Positions 1 through 10,920 of a stretch of DNA of 64,000 nt are shown one piece after another. Below the pieces are notes generated by a model. It was not told the DNA's origin, did no database searches, and saw only the letters and a program-made list of their open reading frames with translations. Numbering within the stretch: the first letter of the stretch is position 1; each line of letters begins with the position of its first letter. Source of the stretch: Meghimatium bilineatum (Eukaryota; Mollusca; Gastropoda; Stylommatophora; Philomycidae); NCBI GenBank assembly GCA_034231615.1, contig CM067306.1:46692094-46756093 (forward strand). Direction: 5' to 3'. The translations under genes were made by a program, and so were the position numbers.

Positions 1-1030
1 ATATGTTTTCGTGTGTGCCTATCATTTCCCACTAGTTTTAGATATAGTTTGTCGTATATGATTGAAATGCTTTTTCTTCTCTGAGAGTCTCATCAATGGA
101 TTTTCTTAGTCTTTGTAGTAATATACTGAGAAAGACTTTACGAGGGATGGATAGTGATACCTCGTCAAATGTTGCAGTTGGACATATCTCCTTTTTTGGT
201 AATTTAACAATTTTTCCATTGTTGTGGTGGCGATTCATACTGCCATATGTGTCGTCAGCTGCTTTTAACATTTCTCCTGAAATCTTGTCATCTCCAGTAG
301 CTTTATGGTTTTTCACATTTTTTTATAGTTGATTTGATCTCCTCAAGTGTTATATTCTCAAATGATGTATTTAGTAGTGGCATTTGATTATCCTATGTTA
401 TGGTGGGTTCATGATTGTTGGTCTGTTCAAAAGTTTGTTAAAGTGTTCAGCCCCACCTTAGTTTTGTTCTTCCTCTGAGATCAGTATTTTGCTGTGTTTG
501 TCTTTTATAGGAATGTTTATTTTTGGTGAGTTATTACCTAATTTTTGTTTTATGATATTAAATATTGATTTTGATGCATTTTCCACTTCAGTTGTTAGAT
601 TCTTGATGTAATGGTGTTTGATTTTACTTCTTTTTCTAGAAGGTTGTAATTTTATTTTCTAAGTTCTTGAGTGGTGCTTGATCTTGCTGCCAGTAAGTTC
701 ATTTTAGTTTGTTTTCGTTCTTGAATTTTCGACCATGTGCTTTTGCTAATCCAAGGCTTCTTTTTCTTTTGTATAAACCCTATACAAAAGTGTTTGTTGT
801 TGACTCTATTATAGCGGTTTGTAAGCACTTCCATTGAGTCGTAATGTTTTCTTTAACATTCCTATCTTGTTCATTCAAGTTTTTTGATGTAGATAATGAT
901 TTTTCGATTTCTGTGGTGTACCGGTATATCTCTTTGAGACTGTCAGATTGCAATCGTTGGGAGTCTATCTTTTTTGTCAATTGTTTTTTTTTTTAACTTG
1001 ATGTTGATTTTTGCGATACAGAGGTTATGA
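1..1030 (-). pseudogene. RTE-like LINE fragment, end of endonuclease to early reverse transcriptase
   Basis: Read on the minus strand in several broken frames. Near 980-1030 the reading SDHNLCIAKINIKLK resembles the end of an APE-type endonuclease. At 652-980 there is a charged linker. At about 38-316 come KATGDDKISGEMLK and LSIPRKVFLSILLQRL, which match the early RT motifs of RTE-type elements (a conserved K.xGxDxI.xE.LK and LSxPxKV.xxILLxRL). Frameshifts and stops separate the pieces, so it is a dead copy. It runs off the left edge of the window, where the rest of the RT would lie. The family assignment is by motif memory only. Confidence 0.65.
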
Positions 1031-1057
1031 TCGCTATTTATATGTGATCTCTAAATG

Positions 1058-1345
1058 CTCTAATATCTTGTACACATATACAACTTCACAAATACCTACA
1101 AAGAATTACCACAGACCATACACCATACTGCAACCACTGCAACAGAAAAGAGCAGGAAACAATAAAACACCACCTTATTAAAACCCTGCACTACAAGACC
1201 TACGAAAACAACTGTTACCACCAAACTTCTCCATCACTAACACCCTTTATACAGACACAACACAGCTGAAGAAGACATACACCTACAACCACTTGGCAGA
1301 GGGAAGAAAGTGTCAAAGCTTGCAAATCAGGAATCGGATAAGTAA
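1058..1345 (+). pseudogene. 3' end of an I-type LINE with a (TAAG)n tail
   Basis: A short plus-strand piece whose reading holds YCNHCNRKEQETIKHHL, the small Cys/His cluster that follows the RNase H domain in the I-type LINEs of this window. It ends in GATAAGTAAGTAAG, a microsatellite-like LINE tail. It sits between two minus-strand LINE remnants and is probably a 5'-truncated insertion. No start codon or catalytic domain remains. Confidence 0.5.
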
Positions 1346-3955
1346 GTAAGCGGCTATTTAGTCTATTGTGTCCTGTGTTGATGCGGAGGAAGATAACTTG
1401 CTCAGCTCTGTCAAAATAGCTATAGTTGTCTTTTGAGTGATCGATTTTCCTAATAGGGGATCATCTTTTCTTGGTAAGTGATTTCTTTTTTTTTTTTTTT
1501 TTTTTTTACATCTTTTGCCAGCATATCTGTCTCTTCATTTCCTGGTATGCCACAGGGGGATGGTATCCACTGTGGTACTACCCATCTTTGGATGCTCTCT
1601 TATTGTGTTGCTTCTTTCAGGTATAGAAGTTTATGGCTGTCAAGGGCTTAAGGACAGATATTGCATTAGTAAGAAACAGTTGTTGTGTTTTTTAATTGTT
1701 TGGTATAAAAGAATCAGCAATGGTGCTTGGTTCTGTACTCTGTCCAGCTTATGCAGTGTGATGTTTGATGATGAACTCCATGCTCTAGAACCATATTCTG
1801 TGGTTGAATGGCTTGTTGGTATACATTTTTGAGAATTCTTTCATTAGCTCTCCATGTTATCATAATCAGTTTCCTTAGCATAGTTATCTTCCTTTCTAGC
1901 CGTTGTTTCTTGCTTTGCTGATATGATGTTTCCATGTCATTTTGCATCAAATGTTACACCAAGATATTTAAGGCAATTTCATTTCTACCTTTAAGACAAT
2001 TTTATTTACATAGATGTTTCATGCTCTTTGTTTTGGTTAAAGTGTAAAAAGGGGTTGTGGCTGACTTCTCAATATTGATACTTACACACCATTTGTCAAC
2101 CCAATTGATCAAAATGTTCATGGCACTCTGAAGCATTTTTGTGGCAACCACTGCACTCTCATGTGTGCACCATAGAACTAAGTCATCTGCATATAGTGCT
2201 GCTCTTGTTCCACAGGGTATTTCTTCAATTAGATCATTGATAGATGTGAGGAAAAGAGTGGGTGATATAACTCCTCACTGAGGCACTCCATAGAGTAGTA
2301 GTACCTTCTTACATTTTATGCCATTTATTTGTGCTCTGGTTCTTCTATTGTGAAGAAAGGCTTTCATCCGCCTATACATATTACCACTTATCTTGTAGTT
2401 TCTCCTTTTCTGAAGCAATCCTTCTTTCCATACCTTATCAAAGGCCTTCTGTAAGTCAATCCATGCCACCAGTACTGATTTATTGTCTTGGAAAGCATCC
2501 TCAATTTCCTGCGAGAGGTATGTACCAGTAGTTTGATCCTCCATGAATTAGCATTGCCTGAAACCTGTTGCTGTGGTGCAAGAAATTTTCTACTTTCCAG
2601 GTGAAATTTTAGTCTTAAGTTTATGATGCGCTCCATTTTTTGCACAGACATTTTGTAAGACTAATTGATCTGTAGCTAGTGGGTGTTGTTCCATCTTTTC
2701 CAGTTTTAAGCAGAGGGACCATAATTGATTCCCTCCAGATTTGTGTAATTTTTCCAGTAGTCCAGCTAATATTTAAGATGTCCAATAGCTTCCTCCTTGC
2801 TGTTGTTCCCGGATTCTTAATCATTTCATTTGATATTTCATCAATACCTGGGGACTTATTTAGCTATAGTTTAGAGACCTCTAATTCACTATATGTGAAC
2901 AATGTATCCATAATTTCATTGGTGCTGTTTTCATCACTGATTCTAGTCTGAGCATGTTCCATTTCACTTTGTTGGCAGCATTGTACGCTGTTTCTCTTCA
3001 CTAATTTCAATATTGCAGTCTTGAGCAAATATCCTAGCAAAATTATCTACTACTTGCTTTCCTGTAATCATTTTGCCATTCTGTACCATTGTAATGTTTG
3101 TGCTTCTTCCTGTTCCCTCATCATTTAGCTGTTTGACCAGTTTCCACAGTTTTCTTCCATCCTTTTCAAAATTTAAGGATTCTGTTTTCTCTTTCCAGCT
3201 CTAGCTTGTAGCTTGGCTCTTTGGAATTTAGCTTTTGCATGTTGATGTTTGTTGTGATGTTCCTGACTTGGGTTATTTTCCACTTCCATCCATTCTTTTT
3301 TTAATTCTTCTTGCAGTAGTTCTAGTTGTTCACTCCAGTATGGTTGTATTTTTTGCGTGCTCCTCGTGGTAGTACTTCCTTGGCAGCTTGATGAATACAT
3401 TTATTGAACTCTTTGACTGTGGTGTTTATGTTTTTTCCTTCCATACTTATTTGTCCAGTTAAAACACTACTGTGGTGTTTAAATAGTCCCAAATTTGTTT
3501 TTTATAATTCCATCTAGGGAGGATACATGCATTCCCTGTGAGTTCAGTTTTAATACTAAGGTGGACTAGTCATTATTCTGCTCCTTCCATGTATAGTTCA
3601 GTTTGATGTGCGCTTATATTATTTTTGACTACCGTAAGTATACCTCCTTTTCTTGTCTATTCTATCAGCTCTAAAACACTAATAACCTATAATTTTAAAG
3701 GCTACATCTTTGCTGAGGTGTGTCTCTTTTATGCAGCAAATACTGACCTATTCCTTAAGAAGGGTGTTCTCTAATTTCTTGCTAAAGCCATCTTTTTTGC
3801 TATTTACACCTTCATAATTCCAGTGCATTATTGTAAGTGGTGTCTCATTGGTTGATAATATGTGTTGGTCAGTGATATTACTCTTGTGCCTCCTGGCTCC
3901 ACAAGGCAATCAAAGAGGAACTCCATTCGCATGGTGTGGACCCTTTCGAGGTATA
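1346..3955 (-). pseudogene. I-type LINE body (endonuclease linker, RT, part of RNase H), degraded
   Basis: The minus-strand reading gives, in order: a basic linker (3173-3400), an RT start (2621-2824, with WRESIMVPLLKTGKDG), the RT core (2275-2544, with WIDLQKAFDKVWKEGL and ending LLLYGVPQ), a YADD box near 2180-2200, an RT thumb (1714-1950) and the RNase H C-terminal motif QWIPSPCGIPGNEETD near 1515-1560. The RNase H middle is missing, so there is an internal deletion. Near 1346-1420 a post-RNase H helix reads EQVIFLRINTGHNRLNSRL. Many stops and shifts are present. The family is the same I superfamily as the fuller copies at 5052-9421 and 31102-35613. Confidence 0.75.
1486..1507. repeat. poly-T run
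   Basis: A run of 22 T on the plus strand inside the degraded LINE, between its RNase H remnant and its post-RNase H helix. It may be replication slippage or the oligo-A tail of a small insertion. Confidence 0.85.
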
Positions 3956-4228
3956 GGGCCTGGTGCTACTCCTGCCTGATGTCTTCACAGGGTTAGCACC
4001 ATAACGGGGTAATGCAGATATAGACAGTCATGTGCAATAATGCATGACATTCTGATTGTTGCAGTGTGCATTCTGGCCAAATGTCGCGGACTTCAGCACC
4101 GTAACATGTTAGGCAAGACTGTTGTTCCTGCCTGAATATGGGAGGGCCCGGTCAGTCGTAGTTTCTAGCCTCTGCTGACTGAACTAAGCCCCATCTCCTT
4201 GCCAAGGAGCTGGTCTAGATGGTGGGAA
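3955..4228 (-). repeat. Leader-type repeat, LINE-linked copy
   Basis: This stretch shares blocks such as GGACTTCAGCA, TTTCTAGCCTCTG and CTAAGCCCCATC with 24950-25285, 54540-54725 and, in the opposite orientation, 43755-43960. Here and at 25 kb it lies on the 5' side of minus-strand I-type LINE coding remnants, so it looks like that subfamily's 5' leader. The two other copies have no LINE body attached. Confidence 0.6.
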
Positions 4229-4261
4229 ACATACTAAATAGGCCCAAAAAAATCATGGAAA

Positions 4262-5051
4262 AATTACTTCATTCAACTGTTAAAATTTAAGGAAGGAGAA
4301 GTGATTACAGCAATAAATACAGTAGAAGAAGACCATACATCCTGAAATTGAAGGCGCAGTTAAACATGCACCAAATAACAAAGCACCAGGAATAGATGGC
4401 ATACCTATAGAACTAATAAAAATTCTAACAGTGACTGGTATAAAGTGGCTACACAGACTCTTCAATGTGATATGAAAGAATCCACAGGAGTGGAATACAG
4501 TAGTAATTGTCCCCATCTGGAAGAAAAAAAGCAGTAATAGGGACTGCACTAAATATAGAGGCATATCACTCACTCTTAAGCCACATAGGAAAAACCTTTA
4601 GCAAGATACTAGAGAGAAGGATGTGCGCATATATAGAACCATGGCTCAGCAACACACACATGGGCTTTCGGAAAAATAAAAGCTGTGCAGATGCAATCTT
4701 CGCCCTCAAACAACTTTCAAAAAGAACGATAGATCATAACCAAGACTTATATTTGGCTTTCGTGTACCAAGAGAAACGTTTGACAGAGTGGATAGAGCAC
4801 GACTATGGATAACACTACAGACATATGGAGTTCTCAACATCTCATAAGTTCTAACATCTATGTCAGAACATATATGCCAATAGTCAATGCTCAGTAAGAA
4901 AGAGCACAGGTACATCTGATCATTTCAAAATTCACTCACATGTGAGACAGGGATATGTTGTCCCTCCTTTTGTTCATAACATAATAGATCATATCTGCAA
5001 AGTAGAAAAGACAATGTAAGAAAACAATCTGAAGGATAACTTAAATGAACT
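4262..5051 (+). pseudogene. RTE-like LINE reverse transcriptase, left half (split by a later LINE)
   Basis: The plus-strand reading has NNKAPGIDGIPIELIK (about 4372-4422), KYRGISL-type sequence, IGKTFSKILERRMCAYIE (4585-4640) and GFRKNKSCADAIFALKQL (4660-4720). These are the early RT motifs of RTE-like elements. It is frameshifted near 4770 and has stops. The last codons read NLNEL at 5041-5051. Coding sequence for the very next residues (LLFAYDQALVASSEEEL) resumes at 9432, on the far side of the minus-strand LINE at 5052-9421. The two halves are therefore one element split by insertion. Confidence 0.8.
5041..5051 (+). repeat. Target-site duplication, left copy
   Basis: TTAAATGAACT, identical to 9422-9432. 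It lies directly against the (TTC)n strand-complement of the GAA tail of the LINE at 5052-9421. Confidence 0.9.
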
Positions 5052-5080
5052 TCTTCTTCTGCGTTCAGCATGTGGTCATG

Positions 5081-5581
5081 CTATACCGTCAGACCTGTCG
5101 TCAAGACGAAGTCCACTGTCTTCTCCAGGTCAGAGCGGCTGCCCCATAGCTTTTGCCTAAAGTCTGTATCCTCTGGCCAGGTCTGCTGTCTCTGCTCTTT
5201 GTATGTTTGGCAGTCCTGAAGTATGTGTTCTGTAGTCTGGGTTCCGGATCCACATGGACATTCATCTGTGTATGAGATTCTTAATCGATAAAGGTGACCC
5301 AACAGTCTGCAGTGGCCTGTTCTAAGGCGAAATATTGTGGTCTGTTGATATCTCTGGAGGAGATGTATTGCATCATGTTCGTATTCCCCTTCCATTTCTT
5401 TCTTCCACTTTGCTGTGTATGTGTTGCGGATTATTGTTTTTACTTCTCTGTAAGACAATGGGTGTCTGTGTTGCTCCATTTCACGTCCTGCCTTTGACAG
5501 AGCATCCGCTTTCTCATTTCCCATGATTCCACAGTGTGATGGTATCCACTGAAGGGCAATTTTTTTTTGGGCTGTTTTCAA
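5081..5581 (-). pseudogene. LINE RNase H C-terminus and Cys/His tail (copy at 5-9 kb)
   Basis: A 166-codon open stretch begins inside RNase H with IALQWIPSHCGIMGNEKADA, containing the last conserved acidic residue of the fold. It continues through a post-RNase H helix (FRLRTGHCRLLGHLYRLRI) to CPCGSGTQTTEHILQDC, a CxC-x7-H-x4-C arrangement seen in the other I-type copies here. It ends with a stop at 5081, 30 bp before the GAA tail. A small shift separates it from the upstream frame at 5514-6191. Confidence 0.85.
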
Positions 5582-6382
5582 GGGCTGTTGATTTTTGGAT
5601 CTGTCTTAGCTCATGTCTGATGTTGTACAGAAGGCTTTCGTTTCTGTTGCTCTGGATTGATTCCAGTAGGGATCTGCAATCTGTGAATATGGCTATCTTC
5701 TTTGGTCTTGGCAGTCCTGGTTCAGTGAAGGCTTTCAGTGCTTGATGGAATGCAACTGCTTCTGCTCTAAAATTAGAGGAGTATTTCCCGGTTGGAAAAG
5801 CTTTTGATATTGTCTTCCCATCTTTGAGTCTTATACAAATTCCACCTCCTCCATTCCTTACTGCTCCTTCTGCCGATCCATCTGTGTAGACATGTGTCCA
5901 ATCCTTGGGATTGTATTTTATTTCTATCATCTCCAGTGTCAATGCTTTTAGTTGAGGTGGAGTTTGGTATTCCTTATTAATTATTCCAGGAACCTGTGTT
6001 ATTATGGAGACATTCTGGAGACTATTGCCTGGCTCTTCAAAGTCTGTTAGTGTTTCAATGTCATTTTGGAGGTTTGTGAGGATTTCTTTATGTTGTTCAT
6101 GGATATCTTTAGAGATGTGACAGGAACTGGTTCTCTTCAACCTGCTTGTGGTTGATCTAGAAATTTGCGCATACATCGGATGGTTTGGCATGCGCTTAAT
6201 TTTTCCATTTGAACAAGCATTCTTTCTTCTCTTCTGTCATCCAGTGGGCGGATGTTTACATGTTTTTCCATTGCATGGATTGGAGTGGCTTTCATCCCTC
6301 CAGAGATAAGTCGAAGTCCTGCATTTTGTACTTTAGATAGGCGATCAGTATTTGTTTTTGATGCTGATGCCCAGGCTGTCAT
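5514..6382 (-). pseudogene. LINE RT thumb and RNase H core (copy at 5-9 kb)
   Basis: Two overlapping frames (6137-6382 and 5514-6191) carry the region after the RT palm and then the RNase H core: WTHVYTDGSAEGAVRNGGGG (first catalytic Asp), FRAEAVAFHQAL (Glu) and AIFTDCRSLLESIQ (second Asp). RNase H removes the RNA strand during target-primed reverse transcription. All three residues are kept, but frame changes at about 6150 and 5550 break the protein. Confidence 0.85.
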
Positions 6383-6597
6383 TACATATTCTACTACAGG
6401 TCATACTGTACCCATGTAGACTTTTCTGAGAATATTTCCATTTGCTCCCCAGCTTGTTCCTGCAAGTTTCTTCATCAACGATAGCCTCCTGGTTGCTTTT
6501 TGCTCGGTGGTTATTAGGTGTCGTTTCCAGGTGAGTCGCTTGTCTAGTGTGACCCCTAGGTATGTAGGGTTCTCCACATGTGCTAGCTCACTTCCAT

Positions 6598-7233
6598 TTA
6601 TTTTAAGATTTGCTTTTCTTGGTTATTTGAAAGTGAGAAGATGGTTGTCACAGTTTTGGAGAGGTTGATCTGGACTCCCCAGTCAGATGCCCATTCACTT
6701 AAGGTGTCAAGTGCTGTCTGCATTCTGTTTTTTGCAGTGGATAGGTTTCCTGCTGCACTCCAGGCAGCAAAGTCATCTGCATGAAGAGCCTTTGAAATAT
6801 GATTTGACAGTTTCTCTCCCATATCATTGATGAATACTAGGAAGAGGGTAGGAGAGATCACTCCTCCTTGAGGTACTCCTTGTTGGAGAGTAACACATTT
6901 GCTTAGTTTACCATCTACTTTTACTCTTGCAGTGCGGTAGCAGAGGAAATCTTTTATCCAGCTAAACATTCTGCCTTCAATTTTGTTTTGGAGAAGCTTG
7001 AAGAGGACTCCCTCTTTCCACACCTTATCGAAGGCCTTACTTAAGTCCATAAAAGTAGCCAGCACTTTCCCCTGCTTTTGGAAAGCATTTTCGATTTCCT
7101 GTGCTAGCTGGTCTTCAGTGCTTCGATTTTTCCTATAGGCCGACTGTGTCTTGGTGAGCTTTTGGTTTTCTTCTAGGTATTTTATCAGTCTAGAGTTGAC
7201 CATTCTCTCCATTGTTTTGCCTATGCAACTCAA
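6598..7233 (-). pseudogene. LINE reverse transcriptase core (copy at 5-9 kb)
   Basis: A 211-codon open stretch with consecutive RT motifs: MERMVNSRLIKYLEEN, AYRKNRSTEDQLAQEIE, FMDLSKAFDKVWKEG, QGVPQGGVISPTLFLVFIND and the catalytic box as HADD in ALHADDFAAW instead of the usual YADD. It overlaps the upstream frame by 4 bp at 7230-7233, where a one-base shift after SYRPV breaks the protein. Tyr to His in the active-site box may reduce activity. Confidence 0.9.
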
Positions 7234-8091
7234 GAGGCTACTGGTCGGTAGCTTGACTTGCTTGTTTTTCCTTTTTGTTTTTTCCCAATTGGGATGATGA
7301 CAGCTTCACGCCACAAGTCTGGAATTTTACCAGTTTTCCATGATTGGTTGAAGATGGTAAGGAGCTTGTTTCTGCTGATTGGCCCTAGGTTCCTGATCAT
7401 ATCATTGGTTATGCCATCTTTTCCTGGGGCCTTTTTGGTTTTTAGTTTTCCTATGGCACCATTTAGTTCTGCGATGGTGAAGGGTGTCTTCATGCAGGGC
7501 TCTGGATTTTGATTCTTCAGTTTTCTTTTAATTTCTTTTTTGACTTCTTTGATACGTGTATGCGAGAGTGTTGTTGTGCTTTCTTCCTTGTAGAAGGCAG
7601 CTAAAATGTTTGCTGCCATTTTCCCTGTGTGGAATTTTCCCTCTTCTTCGATGACAGTCTTGTAGTGTGAATTCTTTGTTTCTTCATTTAGAGTTCTTGT
7701 AAGGTTCCATAGTTTACTTGTGTCTTTTGTCATGTTTAGACTGCTGGTCTTTTCATGCCAGCTCTTTTGTATCTCTGTTCTTTTCTGCTCATTGAACGTG
7801 TGTACATTTCATTGCGTTTCTTTGTGTTTTCTGCTGTAGGGTTTTGCTCCATTGTATGTCTTGCATCATTCAGCTCGTTATGCAATTTTTCTAGAGTCTC
7901 ACTCCAATAAGACTTGTATTATCTTCGTCTGCCCCTTGGGATTGCCTTCTGTGCGATTGTAGTATCACTTTGTTTATTTGTGAGATGTTGTGGTTTATGT
8001 TGTTAGTGAGGGTGATATTCTGGCAAAGCTGGTCTGTTTGTTCACTGAAGATGGTCCAATTTGCTTTTTTGAAGTTCCAGCTTGGGGACAT
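7230..8091 (-). pseudogene. LINE linker and RT N-terminus (copy at 5-9 kb)
   Basis: The frame 7230-7733 carries TIAELNGAIGKLKTKKAPGK followed by DGITNDMIRNLGP and WREAVIIPIGKKQKG, the first RT motifs. Upstream, 7891-8091 carries the region after the endonuclease (WNFKKANWTIF), with a break between 7733 and 7891. Equivalent WNYKRADW sequence follows the endonuclease in the copies at 32.6 kb and 39.4 kb, which supports colinearity. Confidence 0.8.
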
Positions 8092-8109
8092 GCTGTGATG
8101 TCCTGTACT

Positions 8110-8844
8110 TCATGACTTGGCGATTTGCAGGATGACTGGTACATGGTCACTTCCTCCCAGTTGACTTTCTACTGTTCTTGTAGTGTGTCTATCTATGTCA
8201 TCTGTTGCCATGGCAAGGTCTGGTGAGCTAGTTTTGTTCCAGACTCTGGAGTAGAATCTTGGTGTATCATCTGGCTGGTTTATTAGAATTAGTTTATTTT
8301 CCATCATCCAGTTTTCAATGTCTTCACCCCTTTCATCCATATCCTCGTAGCCCCAGCTTGGTGAATGGCCATTGAAGTCACCCACTATTAGGTGACTCGA
8401 TTCCTCTATCTTTAGTTTACAAAGTTCCATTTTGGTGGCAGGAGGGCTGTAGCAGTTTGTTATTGATATTTCTCCACCAGGTAGCAATAATTTTACTGTT
8501 ATATGTTCCAGTTCTCCTTCTCCGGATCTTTTAACTTCTGCTGCTGTTATTGATGTTTTTACTAAAGTCCTTTGTTCTCTGTTTCTTTGTCCTCCTTTGA
8601 CTCTTTTGAGTCGATCTTGGCGGAAGGACTCATAACCTCGAACAAAGAATCTCTGTGTGTCCTTTAGGTGCATCTCTTGTATGCGTATTATGTTAATTTT
8701 GTTTTTCCTTAGGAATTCCTGTAGCTCAGGCTTTTTGTTTCGCACTCCTTCCGCATTCCACTGAGCAACTCTGAGGCATTTGGTTTGGTCAGTAGCACTA
8801 CTCTGCTTTCCCCTGACCTCCAGGTTAGCAGAGGTACCGGTCAC
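8110..8844 (-). pseudogene. LINE APE-type endonuclease (copy at 5-9 kb)
   Basis: A 244-codon open stretch. Motifs in order: VAQWNAEGVRNKKPELQEFL, IRIQEMHLKD (catalytic Glu), VGDFNGHSPSWGYED (Asp/Asn pair), FYSRVWNKTSSPDLAMATDD and LGGSDHVPVILQI (catalytic Asp-His). This is the nuclease that nicks target DNA to start integration. All catalytic residues I know for the family are present. The domain is open by itself, but the frame downstream is broken. Confidence 0.9.
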
Positions 8845-9249
8845 TTAGGTGGGCCCTTTTGAGAAAAGGGGCCCAGCTCTGCTCCTCCCCGGTTTTCACT
8901 GATAGGAGTGACGCCATGATGACAGGGTTGATTGTCGCATGACCACATTTCTGTAAAAGCGTGTGTACCCTAATTTATCCCAGTATCTGCGCCATCGCTG
9001 GCTAACACACTCCGTCTTCGACAGGCTGGGTTGTGATATTCTGTCTGGGTTGTCTCCCCTAGCCTTTCCATCTCCTGATGGTGATTGCAAGGCAGCAATT
9101 TAAAAAAAAATTTAAAATAAAAAAAAATCCCCTCCCTCCCCTAGCATGCTCCTGACTTGGAGTTAATAACTCCATGCAGCAGCTTGAGCTTATAGCGGCT
9201 CATACTTGCTTGAAGCTGCCCGTCACTGGACACATGGGGTATTTCAGTG

Positions 9250-9275
9250 GGGATATCAGCACCGACTGATATCCC
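9250..9275 (-). other. Leader hairpin 2 of the LINE at 5-9 kb
   Basis: A perfect 10-bp inverted repeat, GGGATATCAG / CTGATATCCC with a 6-nt loop. The same hairpin occurs at 31285-31310 in the leader of the other near full-length copy, within otherwise alignable leader sequence. Confidence 0.75.
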
Positions 9276-9335
9276 GCCCTTCCTGGTAGGCAGCAACACC
9301 GGTTTGGTCAATTAATTGCAGCTTAATTGCAGCAA

Positions 9336-9365
9336 GCACTCCATATATGGACATATATGGAGTGC
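9336..9365 (-). other. Leader hairpin 1 of the LINE at 5-9 kb
   Basis: A perfect 14-bp inverted repeat, GCACTCCATATATG with its complement, only 2 nt apart (so a few central pairs must open as loop). It lies about 55-85 nt from the LINE 5' end. The copy at 31151-31187 has a hairpin at the same place with a different sequence, between the same flanks (GTCCACAGG before, GCTGCAAT after on the LINE strand). Confidence 0.75.
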
Positions 9366-9421
9366 CCTCCACCATCCGCCACCTGTGGACGCGCCTGGTA
9401 GGGGTCGGTAGCCCCCCCAGG

Positions 9422-9432
9422 TTAAATGAACT
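9422..9432 (+). repeat. Target-site duplication, right copy
   Basis: TTAAATGAACT, identical to 5041-5051 and directly after the 5' end of the minus-strand LINE. Confidence 0.9.
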
Positions 9433-10130
9433 ACTATTTGCATATGACCAAGCACTAGTGGCATCATCAGAAGAGGAACTACAAAGACAAATAGATAGAT
9501 TACATCAAACGTGCCATATCCTTAACATGAAGATAAATATAGAGAAGACCGAAGTAATGAAGATAGGAAAAACAGAAAGAACACCAATATATATATATTA
9601 GAAACAACAGACGTAATCAGGTTGTTGTTGTTTGTTTTGTGTTCAAAATAGTAATTATCAGAGATATTTGCGTGATTTCCGCAGGGAGAGTAGTTTCATT
9701 ATGCCACCATTATGCCTTAATCAGGTGACAGAATTCATATACCTAGGAAGTAATATAACACACAGCAAGAGCAGCAAAGAAATATACAATAGATGTAGTA
9801 AAACATACCAAGCCCTAGGGCAAATGACACCAATCTTCAGAAACAAAAATGTAGACTTAAACAAAATTTAAATCTTGGAATATATTAAGAGACAACAGAT
9901 GAAATGGTTTGCACACATCAGCAGATTACCATCAGACAGCATACCACAGCAAGCTATGCTACACAGATACAGTGAAGGCAGATCTAGAGGCCGACCACAA
10001 AAATGATGGTCCACAGAAATAAAAGAGGTGACAAATTCCACAATATACTCAGCACACAAGAGGGTTTCCAGAAAACTCTTCTACCCCTAATGCTAAGAGG
10101 CAACAAATGGTTTAACGAATAGATAAATAT
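9422..10130 (+). pseudogene. RTE-like LINE reverse transcriptase, right half
   Basis: Continues the element of 4262-5051. It reads LNELLFAYDQALVASSEEEL (the catalytic box is FAYD where FADD is expected), then QIDRLHQTCHILNMKINIEK, then VTEFIYLGSNITHS near 9730-9770, then QQMKWFAHISRLPSDSIPQQ near 9893-9950 and RSRGRPQK. Stops at 9599, 9869 and beyond break the frame. It ends near AATAGATAAATATAG, a degraded ATAG-type tail. Related copies are at 13915-14880 (minus) and 15115-15290 (plus). Confidence 0.8.
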
Positions 10131-10139
10131 AGTTTTCTT

Positions 10140-10600
10140 TTGGAGAGTATTCAGTTCTCATAGTAGTTCTGATAGTGAGATTTTGATATCGAATTGCAAA
10201 AAGTGTGAGTTTTTTTTTTAATGTCTGGTAGTTCTTCCTTTTCAGTGTTCAGGATTGGTGAATAAACTGCTTCTCTTCATCCTCCCACTGGGTAGGTCAT
10301 CAAATTTGGTCTTAATTGGGTATCCTGGCATACTCTTGTACTTTTCTGGTCTTAGTGTCCCACTGTATGGTAAGGGGGTAATGCTTGTAATTTTTGTTCC
10401 ATTTCATTTATTGGAGAGGTCTTCATGCACCTGTGATAAGGTGAAGTGCTTGATGTTTTACCTTGTCCAGAGCTTGTAGATGAAAATTAGCTGCTTAAGT
10501 CCATGCTGTTGATCTGTATTCTAGTACTGGTCTAATTGCATCTGTATATAACTTCTCTTCCCCCCCCTCCAAGAACTTTATGTAGACAAATAATTTCTGT
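10140..10600 (-). pseudogene. I-type LINE fragment (RT-RNase H spacer)
   Basis: Similar at the base level to 19990-20500, for example GGAGAGTATTCAGTTCT and GTTCTGATAGTGAGATTT, which is the region between RT thumb and RNase H of a minus-strand I-type LINE. No catalytic motif survives here. C-run and T-run microsatellites (10209-10218, 10560-10568) interrupt it. Confidence 0.6.
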
Positions 10601-10920
10601 TGTAACAAGGTTTCTTTTGGCATTTGTTTTTAATGTCCATATTTTACATTCTGGTATGACAATTGTGACATTTGATAGTGATGGTATGAAGATCCTGCTA
10701 ATATTATATATTATAAAATATTACTTATCTTTGCTATATTTTAATTGCTCATTTTTGGGATATCCTGGCAACATGGTTAAACCATTTGTTTTGTGCTCAA
10801 GAAGTTCACAGCTAAAAAGATATCTTCATCATCATCATGTGTTATCTCTATCAATTCACCTCTCAACTTCCTGTGGAATGCGCACACCATCTTAATGATG
10901 CATACTGTTCACTTCATCAG
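10600..10920. other. Intron sequence upstream of the first visible MAGUK exon
   Basis: AT-rich, with a short (CAT)n run near 10824-10836. I see no coding or mobile-element motif that I can support. It should contain the branch point and polypyrimidine tract for the exon at 10921. Confidence 0.5.

Larger units (their letters stand above)
5052..9421 (-). mobile_element. Near full-length I-type LINE (endonuclease-RT-RNase H) inserted in an RTE copy
   Basis: A 4.37-kb non-LTR retrotransposon on the minus strand. Its 3' end is a (GAA)n tail (5052-5059 as TTC repeats). Its 5' end is at 9421, and an exact 11-bp target duplication flanks it. Order 5' to 3': structured leader (8845-9421), APE endonuclease, linker, RT, RNase H, C-terminal Cys/His cluster. 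It shares leader and tail with the plus-strand copy at 31102-35613, which fixes both ends. The order of domains and the RNase H place it in the I superfamily. I see no separate ORF1. The coding line is broken by a few shifts, so it cannot make one intact protein. Confidence 0.9.

Noticed and set aside
9336..9421. Firm call of an HDV-like ribozyme at the LINE 5' end
   Set aside because: I could not assemble the nested pseudoknot by eye; only hairpins are certain, so it is left as a test in the findings.
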